Origin: Nocardia puris
GTDB taxonomy: Bacteria; Actinomycetota; Actinomycetes; Mycobacteriales; Mycobacteriaceae
Direction of reading: 5' to 3'
Length of the DNA: 64,000 nt
Assembly (NCBI RefSeq): GCF_003315035.1
Contig: NZ_QNRE01000007.1
Location: forward strand, 186,001 to 250,000
Position 1 is the first letter of the stretch. Every line of letters starts with the position of its first letter. Shown one piece after another: positions 51,649-61,147 of this stretch. Both the position numbers and the translations under genes were made by a program. The notes under the pieces are model-generated. The model made no database searches and was not told the origin of the DNA. It saw nothing but the letters and a program-made list of their open reading frames with translations.

Positions 51649-54423
51649 ATGACTGAGGCGCGGATCGAGACGGCACAGGACGCGACGCGGCCGCTGCGCG
51701 ACGACATCCGGTTCCTGGGTGGCGTGCTCGGCGACACGATTCGCGATCACGAGGGCCCTGAGGTGTTCGACCTCATCGAGCGGGTGCGGGTGGAGGCGTT
51801 CCGGGTGCGGCGCGAGGAGGTGGAGCGCAGCGCGGTCGCGGAGATGCTCGAAGACGTCGACATCGCCGTCGCGCTGCCGCTGATCCGGGCGTTCAGCTAT
51901 TTCGTGCTGCTGGCCAACCTCGCCGAGGACATCCAGCGCGACCGCCGCCGCGCCGTGCACGTGGGCGCGGGGGAGCCGCCGCAGGATTCGTCGCTGGCCG
52001 CCACCTACGGCAAACTCGACGCCGCCGCGCTCGACGCCGACCGCGTGGCCGATCTGCTCACCGACGCGCTCGTCTCGCCGGTCATCACCGCGCACCCCAC
52101 CGAGACCCGGCGGCGCACCGTCTTCGACGGCCAGACCGCCATCACCGATCTGATGCGCCGCCGCCAGCGCTACACCGACGCCGAACCCGAGCGCGCCGCG
52201 ATCGACCTCGATATCCGCCGCCAGGTGCTGTCGCTGTGGCGGACGGCGCTGATCCGGTTGGCGCGCTTGCGGATTCAGGACGAGATCGCCGTCGGCCTGC
52301 GCTACTACGAACTCACCCTGTTCGACGTGATCCCCGCGATCAACGCCGAGGTGCGGGCGGCGCTGCGCGCGCGCTGGCCCGACGCCGGCCTGCTGCCGCG
52401 CCCGATCCTGCGGCCCGGCTCGTGGATCGGCGGCGACCGCGACGGAAACCCTTACGTCACCGCCGATGTCGTGCGGCACGCGGCGCGCCAGGCCGCCGCC
52501 GTGGCCTTCGGCCGCTACCTGCGCGAGCTGGTGGAGCTGGAGAAGTCGCTCGCGCAGTCGGCGCGCCTGGTGACGGTGACGCCCGAGGTCGCGGCACTGG
52601 CCGAGGCCGGGTATCCCGACCCCGCCACCTTCGCCGACGAACCGTATCGCCGTGCGCTGCACCGCATCCGGGCCCGGCTCACCGCGACCGCCACGGCGGC
52701 GCTGGGCGCCCCGCCCGCCGACGGTGTCACCGATATCGCGGCCGAGCCCTATCCGACGCCGCAATCGGTGCTCGACGATCTCGACGCGATCGACGCCTCC
52801 CTGCGCGCCACCGGTGACGGCTTGATCGCCGACGACCGCCTCGCCGCGCTGCGCCACGCCCTCGAGACCTTCGGCTTCCACCTCCAAGGCCTCGACATGC
52901 GGCAGAACTCGGAGGTGCACGAACAGGTCGTCGCCGAACTGCTGGCCTGGGCGGGCGTGCACGCCGACTACGCGAACCTGTCCGAGGCCGAGCGGGTGGA
53001 GCTGCTCGCCGCCGAATTGCGCACCCGCCGTCCGCTGTTGGGCGCGAACGCCCGGCTCAGCGAGCTCGCCGCCAAGGAGGTCGGCATCGTCCGCGCGGCG
53101 AAGGAAGTCGTGGACACCTTCGGCGAGGAGGCGGTGCCGAACTACATCATCAGCATGTGCACGTCGGTGAGCGACATGCTGGAGGCGGCGCTGCTGCTGA
53201 AGGAGGGCGGGCTGCTGGATCCCGGCGCGCCGGAGGGGGCGGCGCGCTGCCCGGTGAACATCGTCCCGCTGTTCGAGACCATCGAAGACCTCGGCGCGGG
53301 TGCGGCCACGCTGTCGGCCGCGCTGGAGGTGCCGGTGTACCGGGATCTGGTGTCCGCCAACGGTATGCGCCAGGAGGTCATGCTCGGCTACTCCGACTCC
53401 AACAAGGACGGCGGCTACCTCGCCGCCAACTGGGCGCTGTACCGGGCCGAACTCGATCTGGTCGAAGTCGCGCGCAAGACCGGAATCCGGTTGCGGCTCT
53501 TCCACGGTCGCGGCGGCACCGTGGGCCGCGGCGGCGGCCGCAGCTACGACGCCATCCTCGCCCAACCGGCCGGGGCGGTGCGCGGGTCGCTGCGCCTCAC
53601 CGAACAGGGCGAGGTGATCGCCGCGAAGTACGCCGAATCCCGTGCGGCGCACCGCAATCTGGAATCCTTGATCGCGGGCACCCTGGAATCGACGCTGCTG
53701 GACGTGGAAGGTCTCGGCCCCGACGCCGAGCCCTCCTACGAACTCATGGACGATCTCGCGGCCCGCGCCCGCGCCGCCTACGCGCGGCTCGTGCACGAAA
53801 CACCCGGATTCGTCGCGTATTTCCGCCAGTCCACCCCGGTCGCGGAGGTGGGCGATCTCAATATCGGCAGCAGGCCCGCCTCGCGGAAACCGACCAACTC
53901 GGTCGCCGACCTGCGCGCCATCCCGTGGGTGATGTCGTGGAGCCAGGCCCGCGTCATGCTCCCCGGCTGGTACGGCACCGGCACCGCCCTCGAGGAGTGG
54001 GTGGGCGGCGATCCCGGCCGCCTCGCCACCCTCACCGACCTGTATCACCGGTGGCCGTTCTTCCGGACGGTGCTGTCGAACATGGCGCAGGTGCTCGCCA
54101 AGAGCGACCTCGACATCGCCGCCCGCTACGCCGACCTCGTCACCGATCAGGCGTTGCGCGACAACATCTTCGGCATGATCCGCGACGAGCACGCCCGCAC
54201 CCTGCGCATGCACGCCGCCATCACCGGCAACCCCGAACTGCTGGCCGACAACCCCTCCCTCGCCGAGTCCATCCACAACCGCTTCCCCTACCTGGAGCCC
54301 CTCAACCAGATGCAGGTGGAGCTGCTGCGCCGCCTGCGCTCCGGCGACGACTCCGAACTCGTCAAACGCGGCATCCTCCTCACCATGAACGGCTTGGCCA
54401 CCGCGCTGCGCAACTCGGGATAG
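51649..54423 (+). CDS. ppc: phosphoenolpyruvate carboxylase
   Basis: A 924-residue PEPC, which adds bicarbonate to PEP to make oxaloacetate for the TCA cycle. The catalytic blocks are intact: [15 protein letters not shown] (catalytic His), [28 protein letters not shown] and [13 protein letters not shown]; the protein ends in the conserved RNxG (here RNSG), so the TAG at 54421-54423 is the true end. The length is normal. A TAGGGT -10 box ends seven bases before the ATG, so the mRNA may be leaderless. The 3' end is repeated in tandem after the stop. Confidence 0.96.
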   Translation: MTEARIETAQDATRPLRDDIRFLGGVLGDTIRDHEGPEVFDLIERVRVEAFRVRREEVERSAVAEMLEDVDIAVALPLIRAFSYFVLLANLAEDIQRDRRRAVHVGAGEPPQDSSLAATYGKLDAAALDADRVADLLTDALVSPVITAHPTETRRRTVFDGQTAITDLMRRRQRYTDAEPERAAIDLDIRRQVLSLWRTALIRLARLRIQDEIAVGLRYYELTLFDVIPAINAEVRAALRARWPDAGLLPRPILRPGSWIGGDRDGNPYVTADVVRHAARQAAAVAFGRYLRELVELEKSLAQSARLVTVTPEVAALAEAGYPDPATFADEPYRRALHRIRARLTATATAALGAPPADGVTDIAAEPYPTPQSVLDDLDAIDASLRATGDGLIADDRLAALRHALETFGFHLQGLDMRQNSEVHEQVVAELLAWAGVHADYANLSEAERVELLAAELRTRRPLLGANARLSELAAKEVGIVRAAKEVVDTFGEEAVPNYIISMCTSVSDMLEAALLLKEGGLLDPGAPEGAARCPVNIVPLFETIEDLGAGAATLSAALEVPVYRDLVSANGMRQEVMLGYSDSNKDGGYLAANWALYRAELDLVEVARKTGIRLRLFHGRGGTVGRGGGRSYDAILAQPAGAVRGSLRLTEQGEVIAAKYAESRAAHRNLESLIAGTLESTLLDVEGLGPDAEPSYELMDDLAARARAAYARLVHETPGFVAYFRQSTPVAEVGDLNIGSRPASRKPTNSVADLRAIPWVMSWSQARVMLPGWYGTGTALEEWVGGDPGRLATLTDLYHRWPFFRTVLSNMAQVLAKSDLDIAARYADLVTDQALRDNIFGMIRDEHARTLRMHAAITGNPELLADNPSLAESIHNRFPYLEPLNQMQVELLRRLRSGDDSELVKRGILLTMNGLATALRNSG

Positions 54424-54453
54424 GGCAACTCGGGACAGGGCAACTCGGGACAG
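54409..54453 (+). repeat. 15-bp tandem repeat of the ppc 3' end
   Basis: Three units: 54409-54423 (CGCAACTCGGGATAG, holding the last codons and the TAG), 54424-54438 and 54439-54453 (both GGCAACTCGGGACAG). The copies differ from unit one at the first base and where TAG becomes CAG. Confidence 0.85.
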
Positions 54454-54477
54454 GGCGAGCCCGCGAGATCCCGACCG

Positions 54478-54789
54478 TCACGTGCGCCAGATGAAGTGGT
54501 GGACGACGCCGCTCGGGCTAGGGACCCGCTCCGGATGGAACCGGTCGGTGAGATCGTCGGGGCTGGTCCACAGGCGTTCGCCGCGCCCGAGTTCGATCGG
54601 CGCCACCGCGACGTGCAGCGTGTCGACCAGGTCGGCGTCGAGGAATTCGCGCACGGTGGCGACACCGCCGCCGATCCGCACGTCCTTGCCGTCGGCATGC
54701 CCGAAGGGACGCTCCGCGCTCTGTCCCTCCCCGGAGCCGTACCCGTCCCGGGAGACGGTGAAGTTCTGAACGCGGGCCAACGGCGCCAT
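54478..54789 (-). pseudogene. internally deleted dihydrofolate-reductase-family (RibD C-terminal) protein
   Basis: An open frame of 103 residues joining the start and the end of a RibD_C/DHFR-like protein that is normally about 190 residues. Residues 1-33 are the family N-terminus (VQNFTVSRDGYGSGEGQS); from residue 34 the sequence jumps to the C-terminal part (GKDVRIGGGVATVREFLDAD, LVDTLHVAVAPIELGRGERLW). The intervening 80 or so residues, including part of the NADPH fold, are absent with the frame kept. It has AGAAGGG upstream of its ATG. It lies at the end of the cyanate operon. It may be non-functional or a reduced protein. Confidence 0.7.
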
Positions 54790-54861
54790 CGGAATAACCC
54801 TTCTGATCGCGAGGTACGGACAGGGGACGCTAACCGAGCCGTACGCGCGAGACAATCACCC

Positions 54862-55680
54862 TCAGGCGGCCACGTCGGGCCGGGGCGCGGTGAGGGAGTC
54901 GAGCAGGGTGCTGCGGAGTTCGTAGAAGGTCTGGTCGCGGTTGAGGTCGGACTGGTTGCGGGGGCGGGCGAACGGCACGCGGATGTCCTGGGTGATGGTG
55001 GCGGCGGGCCCGTGCGACATCACCAGGATGCGATCGGACAGCACGATGGCCTCGTCGACGTCGTGGGTCACCATGACGACGGTGCGGCGCTCGGACTCCC
55101 ACAGCCGCAGCAGTTCGCCCTGGAGGTCCACGCGGGTGAGGGCGTCGAGCGCGCCGAACGGTTCATCGAGCAGCAACACCTCGGGCTGCAACGCGAACGC
55201 CCGCGCGATGCCCACCCGCTGCTGCATGCCGCCCGACAGTTGTGCCGGCTTCTTGTCCTTGTGCGCGGCCAGTTTCACCATATCGAGGTAGTGATCGGCG
55301 AGGTCGGCGCGCTCCCGCTTCGGCAACTCGGCGCGGGCGCAGTTCAGCGCGAACAGCACGTTCTCGCGCGCGGTCAGCCACGGCAGCAGCACATGTTGCT
55401 GGAATACCACGCCCCGGTCGTGGCCGGGGCCGGTGATGGGGCGCCGGTCGAGCCAGAGCAGACCGCCGTCGGGCTCGGTGAGCCCCGCGATCATCGACAG
55501 CACCGTCGACTTCCCGCACCCCGAGGGGCCGATCAGCGTGACGAACTGTCCTTCGTCGACGGTGAGCGAGGTGGGCGCGAGCACCTGATTCCAGTGAGGT
55601 TTGGCCGGATACCACTTCTCGACGTTCTCCAGAGCGAGAGAACCGGCGCGCGGATCGTCCGAATCCTGGTGGGTGGTCAT
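54862..55680 (-). CDS. ABC transporter ATPase, nitrate/taurine/cyanate type
   Basis: A 272-residue ABC ATPase of the NrtD/SsuB/TauB group. Walker A is LIGPSGCGKST, the Q-loop VVFQQHVLLPWLT, the signature LSGGMQQRVGIARA, Walker B EVLLLDEPFGALD, and the switch His is in VMVTHDVDEA. It powers the permease encoded just upstream. The ATG at 55680 has AGGAAG upstream; a GTG at 55689 is possible. Fourth gene of the cynS-binding protein-permease-ATPase operon. Confidence 0.92.
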   Translation of the reverse strand: MTTHQDSDDPRAGSLALENVEKWYPAKPHWNQVLAPTSLTVDEGQFVTLIGPSGCGKSTVLSMIAGLTEPDGGLLWLDRRPITGPGHDRGVVFQQHVLLPWLTARENVLFALNCARAELPKRERADLADHYLDMVKLAAHKDKKPAQLSGGMQQRVGIARAFALQPEVLLLDEPFGALDALTRVDLQGELLRLWESERRTVVMVTHDVDEAIVLSDRILVMSHGPAATITQDIRVPFARPRNQSDLNRDQTFYELRSTLLDSLTAPRPDVAA

Positions 55681-55707
55681 GATATTCACTTCCTGGTCGA
55701 AGAACGG

Positions 55708-56598
55708 TCAGCCGTGCGGGATCTGTTTCGCGCCCCACACCACGAGCCGGTCGAGGACGAACCCGACCGCGCCGATGAGCAGAATCGCGACCACGATGGC
55801 CGGGACGGACAGCCGATTCCATTGGTTCCAGACGAAATAGCCCATCCCGCGGCTGCCGACGAGCATTTCCGCCGCGATGATCACCAGCCACCCCGTCGAC
55901 AGCGACAGGCGCAGCCCGGTGAGAATCGAGGGCAGTGCGGCGGGCAGCTGGATACTCCGGATCACCTGGGCGCGTGAGGCTTCCAGCGTGCGCGCCAACT
56001 GCATGTAGAGCGGGTTCACCTTCTGCACGCCGTCGATGGTGTTGAGCAGGATCGGCCACAGCGAGGCCATCACGATCACGAAGATCGCCGTGTTCTCCGA
56101 ATCCCGCAGCAGCGCCAAACCCAGCGGCAGCCAGGCGAGCGGCGAGACCGGGCGCAGCACCTGCACGAAAGGTTCGGTGGCCCACCGGATCCGGGCCGAG
56201 TTCCCGAGCAGGAATCCGAGCGGAATGGCGATCACCGCGGCGAGGAGGAAGCCGGTGAGCACCCGCTGCAAGCTGGCGACCAAGTGCCAGAAGATGCCGA
56301 CACTGGCCGGGCCGGTCACGTAGAACGGATCTTTCAGGATGGACACCAATTGGTCCCAGGTGCCGCCCGGGGTCGGCGCGAGACCGTCGGCGCCTTGGTC
56401 GGCGGTCGCCACCGACCAGATCCCGATGCCCACCACCGAGATCGCCAGGAAGAGCAGCACCGCACCGGCCACCTGGGCGCGCAGTGCCGCCCGGTCGGCG
56501 GCGATCTTCGCGAGCACGCTCGGCGCGGTGTCCGGTGGGGCGCTCGCCTTTTCGGCGGGCGAAGCGATGGTCTTGTCCAGGGTGAGGTCTCGGGTCAT
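55708..56598 (-). CDS. ABC transporter permease, nitrate/cyanate type
   Basis: A 296-residue BPD-type permease with about six transmembrane helices, from VAGAVLLFLAISVVGIGIW to VPAIVVAILLIGAVGFVLDRL. The EAA loop is in LYMQLARTLEASRAQVIRSIQLPAALPSILTG (in two parts of the loop). It begins with a flexible cytosolic stretch of about 45 residues. Its ATG overlaps the stop of the binding-protein gene by four bases (ATGA), so they are coupled. It should carry cyanate, nitrate or bicarbonate-like anions. Confidence 0.92.
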   Translation of the reverse strand: MTRDLTLDKTIASPAEKASAPPDTAPSVLAKIAADRAALRAQVAGAVLLFLAISVVGIGIWSVATADQGADGLAPTPGGTWDQLVSILKDPFYVTGPASVGIFWHLVASLQRVLTGFLLAAVIAIPLGFLLGNSARIRWATEPFVQVLRPVSPLAWLPLGLALLRDSENTAIFVIVMASLWPILLNTIDGVQKVNPLYMQLARTLEASRAQVIRSIQLPAALPSILTGLRLSLSTGWLVIIAAEMLVGSRGMGYFVWNQWNRLSVPAIVVAILLIGAVGFVLDRLVVWGAKQIPHG

Positions 56599-57845
56599 GT
56601 CGTCGATACCTGCTTCACGGTCCAGTGCGAGGGATGGTCGGGGTCGAATCGGCGGCCGTTGATGAGCAATTCGGTCGCCGGGGCGGGCGGCGGGACGCCC
56701 AGCGCGGTGAACGCGGCGCGCGAGGCGTCGGCGTCGAACACCGAGCGAACCGTGTCGCGATACTCTTGCGCCGTCGTCCAGCGGCCGGCGCCGGCCAGCC
56801 CCCACCGCTGGAACTGCGTCAGCATCCAGATCCCGAACGCCTCCTGCGGATACGGCTCGAACCGGACCCGGTCGGGCACCCGGCGGGCGATCCCGGTGCC
56901 GTCCTGGAACTCGCCGGTGAGGATCGCCTCGAGCAGTTGCGGTTGCTGGTTCAGGAACTGCTCCGGTGCCATGGAACGTGCTGCGGCGGCGCGGTTCTCG
57001 GCCTTGTCGCTCCACAGCGCGGCGTCGTGGACGGCGCGGGTGAGCGCCTGGTAGGTCACCGGATTCGCTTGCGCGAACTCGTCGTTCACGCCGAACCCGC
57101 AGCACGGGTGCCCCGCCCACAGGTCACGCGTGAGCGTGAACAGGTACCCGGCGCCGGTCGCGACGGCGCGCTGGTTGAACGGATCGGGCCCGAGATAGCC
57201 GTCGACGCCGCCGGTCATGAGGTTGGCGACCATATCCGGCGGCCGCAGCACCCGCAGCTCCACATCGGTGTCGGGATCGAGTCCGCCCCGGCTGAGGTAG
57301 TCGCGGATCAGCAGGTTGTGCACCGAGTAGTCGAACGGCACGCCCAGCCGCATCCCCGCGAAGTCCTCCGGGCCGCGCACCCGTCCGAAGTGCTTGCGGT
57401 GCAAGGTGATCGCCTGACCGTTGGTGTTGGTGATCAGCGGCAACCGGGTGCGCATCCGTCCGGAGGCCAGCCCCTGGTCGATGGCCAGCGGCATCGGGGC
57501 GAGCATGTGCGTCGCGTCGATCTCGCCCGTGGCGTAGGCCGCCCACACCTCGGCCCAGCCGGAGAACTTCTTCAGCGTCACGTCCAGGCCGTGCTTGGCG
57601 TATATCCCGAGCGCCTTGGCGTTCACGATCGGCGAGGAACAGGTGATCGGAATGAATCCGACGGTGATCTTCGGCTTTTCGATACCCGGCAACGGCTCGA
57701 GGGCGACGCCGGGCACGGTGGTGCCGGACGCCGGTGCGGCGGCGGGCGGCGGGGGCGCGATGGGCGCGCACGCCGCGGTGGCGTACGCGCCGGCGACCGC
57801 GGCGCCGATACCCAGGAACCGCCTGCGGGGCAGCGGGCCCGGCAT
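56595..57845 (-). CDS. substrate-binding lipoprotein, NrtA/CmpA-like
   Basis: A 416-residue binding protein. It begins MPGPLPRRRFLGIGAAVAG, a twin-arginine signal, with a lipobox-like ATAAC before APIAPP, so it is probably a Tat-exported lipoprotein. The mature part is of the NMT1/NrtA type (KITVGFIPITCSSPIVNAKAL, GEIDATHMLAPMPLAI, GLGVPFDYSVHNLLIRDYL). A longer form from an ATG at 57920 is possible but would bury the signal. With cynS upstream, cyanate is the likely cargo; nitrate cannot be excluded. Confidence 0.9.
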   Translation of the reverse strand: MPGPLPRRRFLGIGAAVAGAYATAACAPIAPPPPAAAPASGTTVPGVALEPLPGIEKPKITVGFIPITCSSPIVNAKALGIYAKHGLDVTLKKFSGWAEVWAAYATGEIDATHMLAPMPLAIDQGLASGRMRTRLPLITNTNGQAITLHRKHFGRVRGPEDFAGMRLGVPFDYSVHNLLIRDYLSRGGLDPDTDVELRVLRPPDMVANLMTGGVDGYLGPDPFNQRAVATGAGYLFTLTRDLWAGHPCCGFGVNDEFAQANPVTYQALTRAVHDAALWSDKAENRAAAARSMAPEQFLNQQPQLLEAILTGEFQDGTGIARRVPDRVRFEPYPQEAFGIWMLTQFQRWGLAGAGRWTTAQEYRDTVRSVFDADASRAAFTALGVPPPAPATELLINGRRFDPDHPSHWTVKQVSTT

Positions 57846-57972
57846 CCTCACGCCTCTCTCGGCGCGCGGGATGTGTTGCGGCCCCGTGCGAATGGTTGGC
57901 TGGCGGTCGGCATCATTCATCTCCGATACGGTGTGCGTCGCGAGAACGGGTGTTCTCGGATCGCGAGAGCGG

Positions 57973-58425
57973 TCAGAACTTGTAGTCGAGGAATTTCCCG
58001 TCGAGGGTCACCACCACGCGATCGCCGTCGGGATCGGGGCGGCGTTCGACCGTGAGGGTGAAATTGATGGCGCTCATGATGCCGTCGCCGAACTCCTCGT
58101 GAATCAATTCCTTGATCGCGGGCCCGTAGACGTTGAGCGCCTCGTAGAAGCGATAGATCGTCGGGTCGCTGGGCACCGGATTGTCGAACGTGCCGCGGTA
58201 GGGCTGGGTGCGCAGCGCCTCGACCACGGCGTCGTCGAGATCGAGCAGCGCGCCCACCGCGCGGGCCTCGGGTTCGGGCATCGGATGCTGCCCGTGCAGG
58301 GCGGCGATCGTCCACGCCGCGGGCCTGCCGATTTCCGCCGCGATCTCGCGCCAGGTGACCTTCTTCCTGATGCGTTGCGACACGACGTGTTTCGTGGCTT
58401 CGGCTTTGTCCATGATGGCGTCCAT
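57973..58425 (-). CDS. cynS: cyanate hydratase (cyanase)
   Basis: A 150-residue cyanase, which converts cyanate and bicarbonate to ammonia and CO2. The helix-turn-helix-like N-terminal domain precedes the catalytic domain FDNPVPSDPTIYRFYE. The catalytic residues Arg92, Glu95 and Ser118 have the same spacing as Arg96, Glu99 and Ser122 of the E. coli enzyme. GAGGAG lies upstream of the ATG. First gene of the operon with the transporter, 127 bases before the binding-protein gene, and divergent from the PAS-AraC regulator. Confidence 0.95.
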   Translation of the reverse strand: MDAIMDKAEATKHVVSQRIRKKVTWREIAAEIGRPAAWTIAALHGQHPMPEPEARAVGALLDLDDAVVEALRTQPYRGTFDNPVPSDPTIYRFYEALNVYGPAIKELIHEEFGDGIMSAINFTLTVERRPDPDGDRVVVTLDGKFLDYKF

Positions 58426-58638
58426 CGGCACTCCTCTCACCCGCACCACCGTCGGTGCGCTGCGTTCAGTCGACCATTTCGCGCGGGTCGCGCAGAAGCG
58501 AAAAGGGCGCACGGGAATGGGCAATTCGCGCACGGTTCCGGATGGCGGAATCGATTAACGGCGGCGTAACGGAATGCGCCGGAGACGTAACAATCGCGGA
58601 CCTACACTGGCCTTTTCGGTACGGAAGCGCGAACAACG

Positions 58639-59409
58639 ATGAGTACAGCCGCAATCGCCGTGGCGCGGCAGGTGGTCCATTCGATGGATCAGGCCGCGTG
58701 GGTCGTGGACCAGACCGGGCGGATCGTGATGATCAACCGCTCGGCGCTGTCGGTCCTCGGCTATCGCGGCGACGACGACGTGGTGGGCTGCTGTAGTCAC
58801 GCCGCCTTCCATCATCACCACATCGACGGCGCGCCCTACGACCGCTCGACCTGCCCGATCCTGCGCGCCGCCGGGGGCACGCTGCCGTCGCGGGGCGGCA
58901 CCGAGTGGATGATCCGGCGCACCGGCGTCGCGCTGCCGGTGTCGTGGTCGGCGTCGGAGCTGCGCCTCGACGCCGCGCGCATGCAGCTGATCACGCTGAC
59001 CGTGCTGGACCGGTTGGCGGTCGAGGACGAACTCCGCCTCGCCCGCGAACGCATCTCGGTGCTGGAGCGGCGCGCGCTGTTCGAGAAGGCGCGCGATCTG
59101 ATCGCCATCCGCGCGGGGGACCCGGACCTCACCCCGGTGACGCTCGCCCGCGAATTGCACGTCTCCCTGCGCTACCTCCAGGCCGCGTTCGCCGAGTCGG
59201 GCAGTTCCCCCGCCCGCGGCATCCGCGTGGCGCGACTGACCCGGGCGGCGAGCCTGCTCGAATCCGGGCTGACCGTGTCGGACGTGGTGGAACAGTCCGG
59301 ATTCTCCGACCCGTCCACGTTCCGTCGGGCGTATCGCAGGCACTTCGGCACCACGCCGGGTGCCGGGCGTCAGAGCGTCGCCAAGCCGAACGACATGATG
59401 CTGCCGTAG
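58639..59409 (+). CDS. PAS-AraC transcriptional regulator of the cyanate operon
   Basis: A 256-residue regulator. Residues 10-130 form a PAS-like sensor (AAWVVDQTGRIVMINRSALSVLGY) with an unusual Cys/His cluster, CCSHAAFHHHHIDGAPYDRS and then TCPI, which could bind a metal or heme-like group. A coiled linker leads to an AraC DNA-binding domain (VTLARELHVSLRYLQAAFAE, VSDVVEQSGFSDPSTFRRAY). It is divergent from cynS over 213 bases with a TACACT -10 box at 58603-58608, and is the likely regulator of the operon. Its 3' end overlaps the convergent membrane gene by 40 bases. Confidence 0.82.
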   Translation: MSTAAIAVARQVVHSMDQAAWVVDQTGRIVMINRSALSVLGYRGDDDVVGCCSHAAFHHHHIDGAPYDRSTCPILRAAGGTLPSRGGTEWMIRRTGVALPVSWSASELRLDAARMQLITLTVLDRLAVEDELRLARERISVLERRALFEKARDLIAIRAGDPDLTPVTLARELHVSLRYLQAAFAESGSSPARGIRVARLTRAASLLESGLTVSDVVEQSGFSDPSTFRRAYRRHFGTTPGAGRQSVAKPNDMMLP

Positions 59410-59681
59410 AGAATCGGCACGACCCCGGAACCTGCCAAGAACAGCAGGTGATCGAGGGCGCGGCTCCGACCCCTCGTGCGGATCGCGTAGATCGCACTCG
59501 CGAGGGTCCAGATCGCCAGTGTCAGAACCGATCCCAGGGCGATCGCGAACCACGCGAACGGCCAGCACGCGACGACACACAGCACCCACAGCACGAACCC
59601 GGCGGCCAGCCCCGCCAGCAGGTGACTCGCGGCTTTGAGCCACCGCACGGAGGAGTGCCGCGCACCTGCCCTCGTGCTCAT
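59370..59681 (-). CDS. small integral membrane protein
   Basis: A 103-residue protein with three predicted membrane helices: LLAGLAAGFVLWVLCVVACW, FAWFAIALGSVLTLAIWTLA and LLFLAGSGVVPILYGSIMSF. Basic residues between helices two and three (RTRGRSRALDH) suggest that loop faces the cytosol. AAGGTGG lies five bases upstream of the ATG. It overlaps the 3' end of the convergent PAS-AraC gene by 40 bases. Function unknown. Confidence 0.65.
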   Translation of the reverse strand: MSTRAGARHSSVRWLKAASHLLAGLAAGFVLWVLCVVACWPFAWFAIALGSVLTLAIWTLASAIYAIRTRGRSRALDHLLFLAGSGVVPILYGSIMSFGLATL

Positions 59682-59998
59682 GGTGACCACCTTGTCGCCG
59701 GAAAGATCCTGGTCGGAGTCTATTCCGGCGGGACCCGCCCGGGGTCGATGTGCGAGCGGCATCACTACCGGGGGAACACAAGCGGGACTGTTGCGCGTTG
59801 TGCCGAATGCCGCTACCGTTGATGCGGTCTGCAGCTCGTGGTCGCAGGTGATACCTCCCACGAGAATCCATGTTCGCCCCGGCGGTCTCATCCGTCGCGG
59901 TATCCGCACATCGCCGGCGTAGCTCGGCAGTCGCCGCCCCTCTCGACGGGCGGTGTTCGCGGCGATCCGCCGCACCCTCACTCACTTCAGGAGGAATC
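59682..59998 (+). promoter_or_regulatory. promoter and long leader of the rho paralogue
   Basis: A clear promoter, TTGCGC at 59791-59796 and TACCGT at 59814-59819 with a 17-base spacer, gives a leader of about 170 bases before the rho ATG. A small hairpin (CGCCC/GGGCG) lies near 59937-59954. Rho genes are often autoregulated through such leaders. No other gene is convincing here. Confidence 0.6.
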
Positions 59999-61141
59999 AT
60001 GCAGGACAACACTATTCAGAATCGGGACGCCGACGACCGGGAAACGGTCACCGGCATCCTCGACATCACGGGCAACACCCCCGCGCTGCGTGTGGAGGGC
60101 TACCTGCCCGGACCCGGCGACGCGCACGTGCCGACGCGGTTGATCCGCGAGCACGGGCTGCGCCGGGGCGACACCGTCGTCGGCACCCTCGGGCCCCGGC
60201 GCGACAACGCGAAACTCCCGCCGCTGGCCCGCGTCGACAGCGTCAACGGCCTGCCGCCCGAGAAGGCCCGCAACCGGCCGCATTTCGGCGATCTGGTGCC
60301 GATCTACCCGCGCGACCGCCTGCGGCTGGAAACCGAATCGCACGAGATGATCACGCGGGCAACAGATCTGGCCATGCCGATCGGCAAGGGGCAGCGCGCC
60401 CTTGTCGTCGCGCCGCCCAAGGCGGGCAAAACCACGGTGCTGCAATCGATCGCGCACGGCATCGCCAAGAACCACCCCGAATGCCACCTGATGCTGGTGC
60501 TCGTCGGCGAACGCCCGGAGGAGGTCACCGACCTGTCCCGCGCGGTGCCCGCCGACGTCGCCGCCGCCACCTTCGACCTCCCCGCCCCGGACCACATCGC
60601 CCTGGCCGAACTCGCCATCGAACACGCCAAGCGACTGGTCGAGATGGGCCGCGACGTGGTGGTGCTGCTGGACTCGCTCACCCGCCTGGCCCGCGCCTAC
60701 AACCTGGCCGCCACCGGCTCCGGTCGCATCCTCTCCGGCGGCGTCGACGCCGGCGCGCTGGCCCCGCCGAAGAAGTTCCTCGGCGCCGCCCGCAATATCG
60801 AGCACGGCGGCTCGCTCACCATCATCGCGACCGCGCTGGTGGAGACCGGCTCCCTCGCCGACACCGTGATCTTCGAGGAGTACAAGGGCACCGGCAATGC
60901 CGAACTGAAGCTCGACCGCCAGCTCGCGGATCGCCGCCTCTTCCCGGCGATCGACCTCAGCCGTTCCAGCACCCGCAAGGAGGAACTGCTGCTCACCGTC
61001 GACGAACTCGCCGCCACGCATTCCCTGCGCAAGACCCTCTCCGGCCGCGAGCCGCAACAGGCCCTCGAACTGCTGCTCACGGGTCTGCGTCAGACCGAGA
61101 CGAACGCCGAATTCCTCGCCCAGATCATCCGCGCCGGATAG
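59999..61141 (+). CDS. short Rho-factor paralogue
   Basis: A 380-residue hexameric RecA-type ATPase clearly of the Rho family: Walker A VAPPKAGKTT (about 138-147), VGERPEEVTDLSRAVP, LLDSLTRLARAYN (223-235), SGGVDAGALAPPKKFLGAARN and EEYKGTGNAELKL. It lacks the Rho_N helical domain and the long charged insertion usual in actinobacterial Rho (600 residues or more), and the OB-fold's aromatic RNP1 (GFGF in E. coli) is replaced by PALRVEGY. It may have altered RNA choice. GGAGGAAT precedes the ATG. The main rho gene is not in the window. Confidence 0.9.
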   Translation: MQDNTIQNRDADDRETVTGILDITGNTPALRVEGYLPGPGDAHVPTRLIREHGLRRGDTVVGTLGPRRDNAKLPPLARVDSVNGLPPEKARNRPHFGDLVPIYPRDRLRLETESHEMITRATDLAMPIGKGQRALVVAPPKAGKTTVLQSIAHGIAKNHPECHLMLVLVGERPEEVTDLSRAVPADVAAATFDLPAPDHIALAELAIEHAKRLVEMGRDVVVLLDSLTRLARAYNLAATGSGRILSGGVDAGALAPPKKFLGAARNIEHGGSLTIIATALVETGSLADTVIFEEYKGTGNAELKLDRQLADRRLFPAIDLSRSSTRKEELLLTVDELAATHSLRKTLSGREPQQALELLLTGLRQTETNAEFLAQIIRAG

Positions 61142-61147
61142 TTCCGC

